A stretch of 64,000 nt of DNA from Betaproteobacteria bacterium (GTDB lineage: Bacteria > Pseudomonadota > Gammaproteobacteria > Burkholderiales > Rhodocyclaceae). Shown piece after piece: positions 18,484 to 26,955 of the stretch. Position 1 is the first letter of the stretch. Every line of letters begins with the position of its first letter. The position numbers were made by a program, and so were the translations under genes. The stretch lies in NCBI GenBank assembly GCA_020621865.1, contig JAHRYW010000011.1, positions 1 through 64,000 on the forward strand, read 5' to 3'. Below the pieces are notes generated by a model that was not told the DNA's origin, did not search any database, and saw only the letters and a list, made by a program, of their open reading frames with translations.

Positions 18484-18532
18484 GGCGGCCCTTCGGCACA
18501 ATCTCTGATTTCCGCATTGGCAAAGGGTCCGC

Positions 18533-19420
18533 GTGGACGAGCAAAGCCTGAGTTTCCGCCTGCTGGCCATTCTGTTCCCGATTTTCGGGATCGTTGCCGC
18601 TGGTTTTTTCTACGCCCGTCAGCACAAGCCGGAAATGGCCGTCGCCAACCGGCTGAACATGGACGTTTTCGTGCCGGCCCTGGTCTTCGCGGCGATGGCC
18701 GGCAAGTCCTTCGATCTGGCCGCCTATGCGCCGCTGGCCCTGGGCGGCTTCCTGGTCCTTGCCGCCTGTGGCCTGCTTGCCTGGCCGCTGGCCAAACTGG
18801 CCGGTATCCAGCCGAAGACGCTGGTGCCGCCGATGCTGTTCAACAACTCCGGCAACATCGGCCTGCCGCTGGCCGTGCTGGCCTGGGGCGACAGCGCCCT
18901 GCCGGCGGCGGTGATCCTGTTCATGGTCGAGAATACGCTGCACTTTTCCTTCGGCGCCCGCCTGCTCGATCCGACGACGCGCCTGCTGACTTTGTGGCGC
19001 ATCCCGGTCGTGTTTGCCGCGATTGCCGGGCTGGCCGTGGCTTTGCTCAAGATCCCGGTGTGGACGCCGTTGGTTATCGCCATCAAGATGCTCGGCGACG
19101 TCTCGGTGCCGCTGCTGCTCTTTGCGCTTGGCGTGCGGATGACTGACGTGACGTTCAGCGAATGGAAGGTGGCGGTCGGCAGCGCGCTACTGCGGCCGTT
19201 GGCTGGCATGCTGATCGCGCTCGGTGTCATCCAGTTGCTGGGCCTGCAGGGGCGCGACGCGGCGATGCTGTTCGTGTTCGGTGCACTGCCGCCGGCCGTG
19301 CTCAATTTCTTGTTTGCCGAGCGCTACAAGCAGGAGCCGCAACGTGTCGCTTCGATCGTGCTGATCGGCAACCTGGCCGCACTGCTTTTCCTGCCGCTGG
19401 CACTGGCTTACGTTTTGTAA
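18533..19420 (+). CDS. AEC family auxin-efflux-type carrier
   Basis: A 295-residue membrane protein with about ten hydrophobic spans in two inverted halves. The conserved NNSGNIGLPLAVLAWG motif of the AEC family lies near residue 103, and a second conserved Pro/Asn-rich stretch (GALPPAVLNFLFAERY) near 245. Family members export malate, auxin-like acids or other anions; the substrate here is unknown. Start is GTG with AAAGGG nine bases upstream. It converges on hslR, and the 40-bp gap is filled exactly by a dispersed repeat. Confidence 0.88.
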   Translation: MDEQSLSFRLLAILFPIFGIVAAGFFYARQHKPEMAVANRLNMDVFVPALVFAAMAGKSFDLAAYAPLALGGFLVLAACGLLAWPLAKLAGIQPKTLVPPMLFNNSGNIGLPLAVLAWGDSALPAAVILFMVENTLHFSFGARLLDPTTRLLTLWRIPVVFAAIAGLAVALLKIPVWTPLVIAIKMLGDVSVPLLLFALGVRMTDVTFSEWKVAVGSALLRPLAGMLIALGVIQLLGLQGRDAAMLFVFGALPPAVLNFLFAERYKQEPQRVASIVLIGNLAALLFLPLALAYVL

Positions 19421-19460
19421 TTTTGGCCGTTTTTTCGGGCCGACCGTAGCATTTGGCCGT
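19419..19460 (+). repeat. dispersed ~40-bp repeat, best intergenic copy
   Basis: TTTTGGCCG, a T6 run, CGGGCCG, the exact core ACCGTAGCAT (19443-19452) and TTGGCCG. It fills the space between the convergent stop codons at 19418-19420 and 19461-19463. GGCC flanks the T-run at both sides (GGCC-N9-GGCC). Confidence 0.85.
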
Positions 19461-19832
19461 TTAGCGGCCGTAACGGTCCATCTGCCGCCGGTCGCGCTTG
19501 GTCGGCCGGCCGTGCAGGTCGGCCGCTGGATCCTGGACGAACTTGCGGCTGTCCCGCTCGGCTTCGCGGGCAGCGATGCTCTCTGGCGTTTCCTCGTAGA
19601 GCAGGCGGGCTTCCGGCGCCGGGCCGCGCTTGTCGGAGAGTGCCTGGACCGTTACCGTCCAGCGCGTTTCGCCGTTGGCGATCTCCAGCTTGTCACCGAT
19701 TTTAATGTCCCGCGCCGGCTTGGTCGCGGCACCATTGAGCTTGACCTTGCCACCACTGATCGCATCGCTGGCTAGCGAGCGCGTCTTGAAAAAACGCGCT
19801 GCCCATAGCCATTTGTCGACGCGCAGGCTCAC
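19461..19832 (-). CDS. hslR: Hsp15-like S4 RNA-binding heat-shock protein
   Basis: A 123-residue protein with an N-terminal S4 domain (LRVDKWLWAARFFKTRSLASDAI), the pattern of HslR/Hsp15, which rescues stalled 50S subunits carrying nascent chains. The C-terminus is strongly basic (GRPTKRDRRQMDRYGR). The GTG start overlaps the lysA stop by four bases (GTGA). The reading frame is open far upstream through lysA, but only this part matches the family. Confidence 0.9.
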   Translation of the reverse strand: MSLRVDKWLWAARFFKTRSLASDAISGGKVKLNGAATKPARDIKIGDKLEIANGETRWTVTVQALSDKRGPAPEARLLYEETPESIAAREAERDSRKFVQDPAADLHGRPTKRDRRQMDRYGR

Positions 19833-21091
19833 TGCGGCAGGATGGACTCGCCGGCGTAGAGTTGCTCGACGGTTTCGCGCTGGCGGATGACGTGAATCTG
19901 CTCGCCATCGACCATCACCTCGACCGCCCGCGGCCGGGTGTTGTAGTTGGATGCCATCGCCATGCCGTAGGCGCCGGCCGACATCACGGCCAGCAGGTCG
20001 CCCGGCTGCACGCAGAGCGACCGGTCCTGGCCGAGGAAGTCGCCGGTTTCGCAGACCGGACCGACGACATCGTAGGCATGGGCTTCGCCGCTGCGCGGCA
20101 CGACCGGCAGGATGTCGTGCCAGGCTTCGTAGAGCGCCGGGCGCATCAGGTCGTTCATCGCGGCGTCGATGATGGCGAAATTCTTGGCTTCGCCCTGCTT
20201 CAGGAATTCGATTTTGGTCAGCAGCAGGCCGGCGTTGCCGACCAGTCGGCGACCCGGTTCGAGCACGACCTGCAGGCCGCGGCTGGCCAACTTGTCGAGC
20301 AAGGGCGTCAGGTAGGACGCGACGGTCGGCTGGACCTGCTCGGCGTTGTACTTGATGCCGAGGCCGCCGCCGAGGTCGAGGTGGTGAATCTTGATGCCTT
20401 CGGCGGCCATCTGGTCGACCAGGGCCAGGATGCGGTCGAGTGCCTCGACGAAGGGCGAGGGGTCGAGCAGTTGCGAACCGATGTGGCAGTCGATGCCGGC
20501 CACTTCGATGTTGGGCAGCGCGGCAGCGCGGCGATAGAGATCCAGTGCCTGGTCGTAGGCGACGCCGAACTTGGCGCCCTTGAGGCCGGTGGAAATGTAG
20601 GGGTGGGTCTTCGGATCGACGTTCGGATTGACGCGCAGGCTGATCGGCGCCTTTTTGCCGCACTGGCCGGCCACTTCGTTCAGGCGCTCCAGTTCGGGGG
20701 CGGATTCGACGTTGAAGCAGAAGATGCCGACGTCCAGCGCCAGCTTCATTTCCTCGGCCGTCTTGCCGACGCCCGAGAAAACGACTTTCTTCGGATCGGC
20801 GCCGGCGGCCAGCACGCGCTGCAGTTCGCCGCCGGAAACGATGTCGAAGCCAGCGCCAAGGCGGGCGAAAACGTTCAGGATGGCGAGGTTGGAATTGGCC
20901 TTGACGGCATAGCAGACCAGCGCCCCCCGGCCGGCCGGGTGGCCGCCGAGAACGTCATGGAATTCGCGCAGCGAGGCTTCCAGCGCGGCGCGGGAATAGA
21001 CATAGGCCGGCGTGCCGAACTGGTCGGCGAGGGCGGGCAGGGCGACGGATTCGGCGTGCAGGACGCCGTTCTTCAGGGTAAATGCGGTCAT
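19829..21091 (-). CDS. lysA: diaminopimelate decarboxylase
   Basis: A 420-residue PLP enzyme that makes L-lysine from meso-DAP. The PLP lysine lies in VCYAVKANSNLAIL (about residue 63). HIGSQL, the Gly-rich DLGGGLGIKY, EPGRRLVGNAG and the substrate-binding Cys in GPVCETGDFLG are all present. It overlaps lptM at its 5' end and hslR at its 3' end by four bases each. With dapF at 7.3 kb it covers the end of the lysine pathway. Confidence 0.97.
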   Translation of the reverse strand: MTAFTLKNGVLHAESVALPALADQFGTPAYVYSRAALEASLREFHDVLGGHPAGRGALVCYAVKANSNLAILNVFARLGAGFDIVSGGELQRVLAAGADPKKVVFSGVGKTAEEMKLALDVGIFCFNVESAPELERLNEVAGQCGKKAPISLRVNPNVDPKTHPYISTGLKGAKFGVAYDQALDLYRRAAALPNIEVAGIDCHIGSQLLDPSPFVEALDRILALVDQMAAEGIKIHHLDLGGGLGIKYNAEQVQPTVASYLTPLLDKLASRGLQVVLEPGRRLVGNAGLLLTKIEFLKQGEAKNFAIIDAAMNDLMRPALYEAWHDILPVVPRSGEAHAYDVVGPVCETGDFLGQDRSLCVQPGDLLAVMSAGAYGMAMASNYNTRPRAVEVMVDGEQIHVIRQRETVEQLYAGESILPQ

Positions 21092-21249
21092 TGGGCTGGG
21101 CGTTGAGTGGTCGTGCTAACATCCTTGGCGGTCGATTTCCCGCTGCCGAGCAGCGGTTCCGGCGCCGGGCCGGACGGCCTTTCAAGCGGGCCTTTCATGC
21201 CACAGGCGGCAAGGCCGAGGATGATCAGCAGGGCGGCGATTCTGGACAT
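21088..21249 (-). CDS. lptM: LptM/YifL-type small lipoprotein
   Basis: A 53-residue gene. The N-terminus MSRIAALLIILGLAACGMKG is a type II signal with lipobox LAAC, Cys16 being the lipidated residue. CG(M/L)KGPL directly after the Cys is the LptM (YifL) signature, followed by a Pro-rich tail. The stop overlaps the lysA ATG (ATGA), the arrangement seen with yifL/lysA-type neighbours in many proteobacteria. E. coli LptM helps assembly of the LptD-LptE LPS translocon at the outer membrane. Confidence 0.88.
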   Translation of the reverse strand: MSRIAALLIILGLAACGMKGPLERPSGPAPEPLLGSGKSTAKDVSTTTQRPAQ

Positions 21250-21290
21250 GTTCTGGGCGTGGTCGGCGAAGAGCGGGATGGTAGCACACG

Positions 21291-21608
21291 ATGGATGACA
21301 GCGAATTCAACACCCTGGCCGGCCAGACATTGGCCCGGATCGACGCGGCCCTGGAAGCTAGCGAGGCCGATCTCGACTTCGAACTGGCGGCAGGCGGCGT
21401 ACTGGAGATCGAGTTTGCCGACGGCAGCAAGATCATCGTCAATCGCCACGCGGTGGCCAAGGAAATCTGGATCGCGGCGCGCGCCGGCGGTTTTCATTTT
21501 CGCTGGGATGGCGCTGCCTGGCGCGATACCCGCGACAATGCCGAATTGATGGAGAAACTGTCGGCGCTCGCCAGCCAGCAGGCTGGCGAGCCCGTCGATC
21601 TGCGCTGA
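21291..21608 (+). CDS. cyaY: frataxin-like iron donor protein CyaY
   Basis: A 105-residue frataxin homologue. The first helix is acidic (DDSEFNTLAGQTLARIDAALEASEADLDFE), giving the iron-binding ridge. The sheet includes ANRHAVAKEIWIAARAGGFHFRW-like strands with the family WIA and W motifs. It regulates Fe-S cluster assembly on IscS/IscU. Transcribed divergently from lptM-lysA; its stop abuts that of the convergent penicillin-binding protein gene with no spare base. Confidence 0.95.
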   Translation: MDDSEFNTLAGQTLARIDAALEASEADLDFELAAGGVLEIEFADGSKIIVNRHAVAKEIWIAARAGGFHFRWDGAAWRDTRDNAELMEKLSALASQQAGEPVDLR

Positions 21609-23921
21609 TCAGTCGGTAGGCGGCAGGTTGAGGTCGGGCTTGGGTAGCGGTGCCGATTCCTGCGCCGCTTCGTCGGCCGGGTGTTCCTTGACGTTTTCGG
21701 AGTAGATATAGCTCCGCTCGCGGCCCTCACCCACGGCGACCAGTCCCTCGGGAGCCTGCGGCAACTGCACTGGTACGTCCTTCAGCGCGCGGCTCATGTA
21801 ACCGATCCAGATCGGCAACGCCGCCGCACCGCCCGTTTCCTTGTCGCCCAGCTTTTTCGGCTGGTCGAAACCAATCCAGGCGCAGCCGGCAACGGTCACT
21901 TGGTAGCCGCAGAACCAGGCATCGACGTACTCGTTGGTCGTCCCCGTCTTGCCGGCCAGATCGTGCCGCTTGAGGATGGCCGAGGCCTTGGCCGCAGTGC
22001 CGTAGATGGTGACATCGCGCAGCATCATGTCCATCAGGAAGGCGTTGCGCGGATCTATGGCGCGGGTACTCTCGTCGCCGGCCTCGGTCTGCGCCGAGAG
22101 CGCCAGCACCTGATTGCCCTCGCCACGGATCTCGCGAACGATGAACGGATTGATCTTGTAGCCGCCGTTGGCGAACACGGCGTAGCCGGTGACCATCTGC
22201 CACGGTGTGACCGAGCCAGCGCCGAGGGCCATGGTCAGGTAAGGCGGGTGCTTCTCGGGATCGAAACCGAAACGGCCGGCATAGTCCTGGGCATATTGGG
22301 TGCCGATGGACTGCAGGATGCGGATCGATACCATGTTCTTGGACTTTGCCAGCGCCGTACGCATCGGCATCGGGCCTTCGTATTTGCCATCGTAGTTGTG
22401 CGGCTCCCAGGACTGTGACCCAGTCTCGCTGGCCGGGATGACGATCGGTTCGTCGGCGATCACGCTACCCGGGCTATAACCCTTTTCCAGCGACGCAGAA
22501 TAAATAAAGGGCTTGAAACTGGAGCCGGGCTGGCGCCAGGCCTGGGTGGCATGATTGAACTTGTTGCGGTTGAAATCGAAGCCGCCGACCAGCGCGCGAA
22601 TCGCGCCATCCTTCGGGTCGACCGCGACGAAGGCCGATTCGACTTCCGGCAGTTGGCTGATCTGCCAGGCGCCCTTGTCATCCTTCTGCAGACGGATGAT
22701 GGCGCTACGCCGCAGGCGCTTGTTGGGTGGCGCCTTGTCGTCGAGCATCTTGAGGGCGAATTTCATGGCCTCGCCGGTCAGGGTGACGACTTCTCCACCT
22801 TTGCGGTAAGCCTTGATCTGTTTGGCGTCAGCAGCCAGTACCAGGGCGGGGATTAGGTCGCCGGCATCGGGGATGTCCTGCAGGGCCTCGTCGATCGCTT
22901 CGTCCTGATCCGTCTTGATTTCCTTCATGTCCAGATAGGATTCGGCGCCGCGATAACCATGCCGCCGGTCGTAATCCATCACCCCCTTGCGCAGGCTGTT
23001 GTAGGCGGCCTCTTGCTCGGCCTTGATCAGGGTGGTGTAGACCTTCATGCCGCGCGAGTAAACATCTTCCGGAAACCGTTCGGCAGCAATCTGGCGGGCC
23101 ATTTCGGCAGCGTGCTCGGCATGGACCGCGTAGCCGGAAAGCTCGCGCTTGACGATCAGCGGCTCCTTGAGTGCTGCAGCATGCTGGGTGTCGGAGATGT
23201 AGCCCAATTCATGCATCCGGCGCAGCACGTAGTGTTGCCGGAGCCTGGCACGGTTGGGGTTGACTACCGGGTTATAGGCCGAGGGGGCCTTGGGCAGGCC
23301 GGCCAGCATTGCGGCTTCGGCAATTGAAATATCCTTCAGCGGCTTGCCGAAGTAGATCTGGGCGGCGGCAGCAAAGCCGTAGGCGCGCTGGCCGAGGAAA
23401 ATCTGGTTGATATAGAGCTCGAAAATCTGGTCCTTGGTCAGATTTTTCTCGATCTTGAACGAGAGCAGTGCCTCGTACAGTTTGCGGGTATAGGTTTTTT
23501 CGCCGGTCAGGAAGAAGTTGCGGGCAACCTGCTGGGTGATGGTCGATGCCCCCTGACGCTTGCCGCCGCCCAGCAGGTTAGCGCCGGCGGCACGGAGTAT
23601 CCCGGTGTAGTCGATCCCGCCATGTTGGTAAAAGCGGTCATCCTCGGCGGCCAGGATGGCCTGCTTCATCACTGCGGGGACCTCGCCGATGGCGACCACG
23701 GCCCGTCGCTCTTCACCGAATTCGCCGATCAGGAATCCGTCAGCCGTGTATACCCGCAACGGAATCTTCGGTCGATAGTCGGTCAGGACTTCCAGCGACG
23801 GCAAGTTCGGATAGGTCAGTACCAGTACTATCAAGGCCATGGCGATGCCCATGGCGATCAGGCCGAACAGAAATATGACAGGGTAAAGTATCAGGCGCAG
23901 TGCCGGGGGGAGTGAAAGCAC
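21609..23921 (-). CDS. mrcA: penicillin-binding protein 1A
   Basis: A 770-residue bifunctional class A PBP. One membrane anchor spans about residues 8-33. The glycosyltransferase domain (GT51) has EDDRFYQHGGID and GASTITQQVARNFFL. An OB-like insert precedes the transpeptidase domain, whose catalytic SSFKPF (SxxK), KSKN (SxN) and KTGTTNEY motifs are intact. The start is GTG with no clear Shine-Dalgarno; no other upstream start is open. It lies divergently next to pilM, the usual ponA/mrcA-pilM arrangement in proteobacteria. Confidence 0.96.
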   Translation of the reverse strand: MLSLPPALRLILYPVIFLFGLIAMGIAMALIVLVLTYPNLPSLEVLTDYRPKIPLRVYTADGFLIGEFGEERRAVVAIGEVPAVMKQAILAAEDDRFYQHGGIDYTGILRAAGANLLGGGKRQGASTITQQVARNFFLTGEKTYTRKLYEALLSFKIEKNLTKDQIFELYINQIFLGQRAYGFAAAAQIYFGKPLKDISIAEAAMLAGLPKAPSAYNPVVNPNRARLRQHYVLRRMHELGYISDTQHAAALKEPLIVKRELSGYAVHAEHAAEMARQIAAERFPEDVYSRGMKVYTTLIKAEQEAAYNSLRKGVMDYDRRHGYRGAESYLDMKEIKTDQDEAIDEALQDIPDAGDLIPALVLAADAKQIKAYRKGGEVVTLTGEAMKFALKMLDDKAPPNKRLRRSAIIRLQKDDKGAWQISQLPEVESAFVAVDPKDGAIRALVGGFDFNRNKFNHATQAWRQPGSSFKPFIYSASLEKGYSPGSVIADEPIVIPASETGSQSWEPHNYDGKYEGPMPMRTALAKSKNMVSIRILQSIGTQYAQDYAGRFGFDPEKHPPYLTMALGAGSVTPWQMVTGYAVFANGGYKINPFIVREIRGEGNQVLALSAQTEAGDESTRAIDPRNAFLMDMMLRDVTIYGTAAKASAILKRHDLAGKTGTTNEYVDAWFCGYQVTVAGCAWIGFDQPKKLGDKETGGAAALPIWIGYMSRALKDVPVQLPQAPEGLVAVGEGRERSYIYSENVKEHPADEAAQESAPLPKPDLNLPPTD

Positions 23922-23954
23922 GTAAATTTAAGGGCTAAAAAGGGCGTTGCACGG

Positions 23955-23985
23955 ATTATACGCTTTGCAAATTTGCGCCCGTAAA
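23955..23985 (-). promoter_or_regulatory. candidate mrcA promoter
   Basis: On the minus strand TATAAT (23960-23955) is perfect. The best -35 is TTTACG (23985-23980), at a long 19-base spacing. It would start transcription about 25 bases before the GTG. Confidence 0.45.
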
Positions 23986-23990
23986 AATGC

Positions 23991-24019
23991 TTTACACGGC
24001 TAGAGCTTGTTGTTAGCAT
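23991..24019 (+). promoter_or_regulatory. candidate pilM operon promoter
   Basis: TTTACA (23991-23996), 17 bases, TAGCAT (24014-24019) preceded by TGT, an extended -10. It would give a leader of about 55 bases for pilM. Confidence 0.5.
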
Positions 24020-24081
24020 CTGAAGTGAATTATTGGTTATTTTTGTAACTTCGTAATCCGTAAGGACTTTTTGGGGGTCTG

Positions 24082-25167
24082 GTGGGCTTCGATATCTCAG
24101 CGTTGTTAAATCCCAAGGCACGCTCCTTGTTCGGTTTGGACATCAGTTCGTCCGCCGTCAAGATGGTCGAGCTGACCGCCAACGGGAAGGACGGCTATCG
24201 CGTTGAGCGCTACACCATTGAGGTGTTGCCCAAAGATGCGGTTTCCGATGGCAATATCGCCAACTTGGATGGGGTGGTTGACTGCGTCAAGCGTGCCTGG
24301 AAACGCATGGGCACGTCTACGCGCAATGTGGCCATGGCTCTCCCGGGTTCTGCGGTTATTACGAAGAAAATCATCGTTCCGGCAGGGTTGCGGGATGAAG
24401 AGCTTGAGATGCAGGTCGAGACCGAGGCCAATCAGTACATTCCGTTCGCGATTGACGAAGTGAATCTCGATTATCAGGTGATCGGCCCGGCTCCGGCGGT
24501 CCCTGACGAACTTGAGGTTCTGATTGCCGCTTCAAAGAAGGAGCGGGTCGAGGATCGTGTCGCAGTTGCCGATGCGGCCGGCCTGAAGGCGCTGGTCGTC
24601 GATGTCGAGTCCTTTGCATCGCTGGCCGCATTTGAGTTGATCGAACGGCAGTTACCTGAATCGGGAAAGAATCAGGTTGTCGCCTTGATCGATGCCGGTG
24701 CCAACGTGATGAACCTGACGGTGCTGCGTAACGGCGTCCAGGTCTATGCCCGTGAGCAGGCATTTGGCGGCGGACAGCTGACTCAGGATATCGCGCGGCA
24801 CTACGGTATGAATTTCGAGGACGCCGAGGCGGCCAAGCGAGCCGGCAATCTACCGGAAGGTTACGAAGTCGAGCTGCTGAATCCATTTATGGAGAATCTG
24901 GCGCTGGAAGTATCTCGTGCCTTGCAGTTCTTTTTCACGTCAACCCAATACAACCAGGTGGATCACATCGTCCTGGCTGGCGGCTGTGCGGTGATTCCGG
25001 GGATCGATGAGGTTGTGGCGACCCGCACCCAGGTCAATACCTTGATTGCAAATCCGTTTGCCAATATGGTGCTGTCAGATCGTGTCAGAGCGAAAAGCCT
25101 GCTGGCTGACGCGTCCTCGTTGATGGTTGCCTGCGGACTGGCCTTGCGGAGGTTCGACCCGTCATGA
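24082..25167 (+). CDS. pilM: type IV pilus assembly protein PilM
   Basis: A 361-residue actin-like ATPase on the cytoplasmic face of the type IV pilus inner-membrane complex. It begins LFGLDISSSAVKMVEL (phosphate 1), with VALIDAGANVMNLTVL (phosphate 2) and LAGGCAVIPGID (adenosine) further on. It binds the N-terminal tail of PilN. Start is GTG. First gene of the overlapping pilMNOPQ operon; each of the next four genes overlaps its predecessor by four bases. Confidence 0.96.
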   Translation: MGFDISALLNPKARSLFGLDISSSAVKMVELTANGKDGYRVERYTIEVLPKDAVSDGNIANLDGVVDCVKRAWKRMGTSTRNVAMALPGSAVITKKIIVPAGLRDEELEMQVETEANQYIPFAIDEVNLDYQVIGPAPAVPDELEVLIAASKKERVEDRVAVADAAGLKALVVDVESFASLAAFELIERQLPESGKNQVVALIDAGANVMNLTVLRNGVQVYAREQAFGGGQLTQDIARHYGMNFEDAEAAKRAGNLPEGYEVELLNPFMENLALEVSRALQFFFTSTQYNQVDHIVLAGGCAVIPGIDEVVATRTQVNTLIANPFANMVLSDRVRAKSLLADASSLMVACGLALRRFDPS

Positions 25168-25733
25168 TTCGAATTAACCTCCTTCCTCATCGCGAAGAGG
25201 CAAAAAAGGCCCGGCGGGAGCAGTTTTATGTCCTGGGTGGGTTGATCGCGACATTGGGTGCCCTGATCGTGTTCGCCGTCTATACATTCATCGGTTCGGC
25301 GATCAGCAGTCAGGATAGTTCGAATAATTTCCTGAAGGGTGAAATTGCTGTACTCGATAAGCAATTGGACCAGATCAAGCGGCTGAAGGAACAAACTCAG
25401 GCTTTGTTGTCGCGCAAACAAGTGATCGAGAATCTGCAGCGTGATCGAGGCGAGACCGTCTATCTCCTCAGTGAGCTGGTCAATCAGGTTCCGGAAGGTA
25501 TTTATCTGAAATCGCTGAAGCAGGACGGGTTGAGGATAAATATTTCCGGATACGCTCAGTCCAATGCCCGAATTTCAGCACTGATGCGCAATCTTGAAGC
25601 CTCGCCGTGGCTCGAGCAGCCACAGTTGATCGAGAGTAAGGCGATTGTTCAGAATGGTCGCCGAATGAATGAGTTTGGCATGAACTTCGTTCTGACTCGG
25701 GTCAAGCCGGAAGAAGGGAAGGAGAAAAAGTGA
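25164..25733 (+). CDS. pilN: type IV pilus assembly protein PilN
   Basis: A 189-residue bitopic inner-membrane protein. The cytoplasmic tail IRINLLPHREEAKK is the conserved INLLP PilM-binding motif, followed by one membrane span (about residues 23-45), a coiled coil and a periplasmic ferredoxin-like domain. It pairs with PilO to form the alignment subcomplex. Confidence 0.96.
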   Translation: MIRINLLPHREEAKKARREQFYVLGGLIATLGALIVFAVYTFIGSAISSQDSSNNFLKGEIAVLDKQLDQIKRLKEQTQALLSRKQVIENLQRDRGETVYLLSELVNQVPEGIYLKSLKQDGLRINISGYAQSNARISALMRNLEASPWLEQPQLIESKAIVQNGRRMNEFGMNFVLTRVKPEEGKEKK

Positions 25734-26413
25734 GCGCCAAGTCCATCTCCATGCCCAAGATCGATTTTCAGTCGATTGCGGATGATTTCCGCTTCATGAA
25801 TCCGAATGACCCGGGGGCTTGGCCACTGATACCCAAGGTGGCGGTCCTGGTTGGATTGTTCATCGCAATTCTGGTGGCCGGTTGGTGGTTTGTCTGGAGC
25901 GATCAATTTGCTGAACTGGAGTCCAAGCAACGCGAAGAAGAGACCCTGAAGCAGCAATATCTCGACAAGAAGCGTCAGGCGGTCAATCTGGACCTCTATG
26001 TCCAGCAACTGGCGGAAATCGACCGTTCATTTGGTGCTTTGCTCAAGCAGTTGCCCGATAAGTCCGAAATAGAGGCGCTCCTGATCGAGGTGAACCAGGC
26101 AGGCTTGGGGCGTGGATTGCAATTCGAATTGTTCAAGCCTGGCCAGGAGCAGATCAAGGACTTTTACGCAGAGTTGCCAATTACGGTGAAGATCAATGGG
26201 GGATACCATGATTTTGGCGCATTTGCAGCGGATATCGCCAAGCTTCCCCGAATCGTGACGCTGAACAATATCTCGATCGCTCCGACCAAGGAAGGCGGTC
26301 TGTTGTCCATGGATGCGACGACAAAGACCTTCCGCTATCTGGACGAAGAGGAAGTCGCAGCCCAGAAAAAGGCTGAGCAGAAGAAGAAGGCAGAGCAAGG
26401 AGCGAAGAAGTGA
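25730..26413 (+). CDS. pilO: type IV pilus assembly protein PilO
   Basis: A 227-residue bitopic protein with a membrane span at about residues 36-58, a periplasmic coiled coil (ELESKQREEETLKQQYLDKK) and a C-terminal ferredoxin-like fold (LPITVKINGGYHDFGAFAADIAKLPRIVTL). It ends in a Lys/Ala/Glu-rich tail. Start GTG overlaps pilN (GTGA). Confidence 0.96.
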   Translation: MSAKSISMPKIDFQSIADDFRFMNPNDPGAWPLIPKVAVLVGLFIAILVAGWWFVWSDQFAELESKQREEETLKQQYLDKKRQAVNLDLYVQQLAEIDRSFGALLKQLPDKSEIEALLIEVNQAGLGRGLQFELFKPGQEQIKDFYAELPITVKINGGYHDFGAFAADIAKLPRIVTLNNISIAPTKEGGLLSMDATTKTFRYLDEEEVAAQKKAEQKKKAEQGAKK

Positions 26414-26955
26414 AACGGATACTGCTCGTCGCCCTGTGTGGTTGCCTGGGGGCTTGCTCCGGCGGTGACCACGATGATCTGAAGCAATGGATGGCAGAAA
26501 ACACCAAGGACATGCGGGGGCATATCCCCAAGCTTCCGGAGGTGAAGCCTTATGCGCCGGTGCCTTATGAGGCGGAGGGGGTTCTCGATCCATTCAAGCC
26601 CGGCAAGATTGAGCCTGAGTCGAAATACAAGCAGCTTGCCGGCAAAGGTGGGGCTTTTCAGCCAGATTTTGAGGCCCGCGAAGTACGCAACAGCCTCTTG
26701 GAGAAATACCCGATCGAATCGTTGAAAATGATTGGCTATATGAACGTCAATAGGCGACCGATGGCCGTTATTCAGGTGGAGGATAAGGTCAAGCAGGTCA
26801 AGGTTGGCGACTACATCGGGCTGGATTTCGGTATGGTCACGCAGGTTTCCGATACGGAAGTGCAGTTGCGCGAATTGATTCAGGATTCTGCCGGGGACTG
26901 GACCGAACGTAAGAGTTCGCTCTACCTGCAGAGCAAGGAGGGAAGCAAGAAATGA
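26410..26955 (+). CDS. pilP: type IV pilus lipoprotein PilP
   Basis: A 181-residue lipoprotein. The signal ends in lipobox LGAC (ALCGCLGACSGG), anchoring it to the inner membrane. The unstructured N-terminal arm binds PilN-PilO and the C-terminal beta-sandwich (MIGYMNVNRRPMAVIQVEDKVKQVKVGDYIG) binds the PilQ N0 domain, linking inner and outer membrane parts. GTG start. Confidence 0.95.
   Translation: MKRILLVALCGCLGACSGGDHDDLKQWMAENTKDMRGHIPKLPEVKPYAPVPYEAEGVLDPFKPGKIEPESKYKQLAGKGGAFQPDFEAREVRNSLLEKYPIESLKMIGYMNVNRRPMAVIQVEDKVKQVKVGDYIGLDFGMVTQVSDTEVQLRELIQDSAGDWTERKSSLYLQSKEGSKK

Noticed and set aside
17063-18943. A 626-codon minus-strand frame across hslU
   Set aside because: Antisense shadow of hslU; both neighbours on the plus strand have complete motifs.
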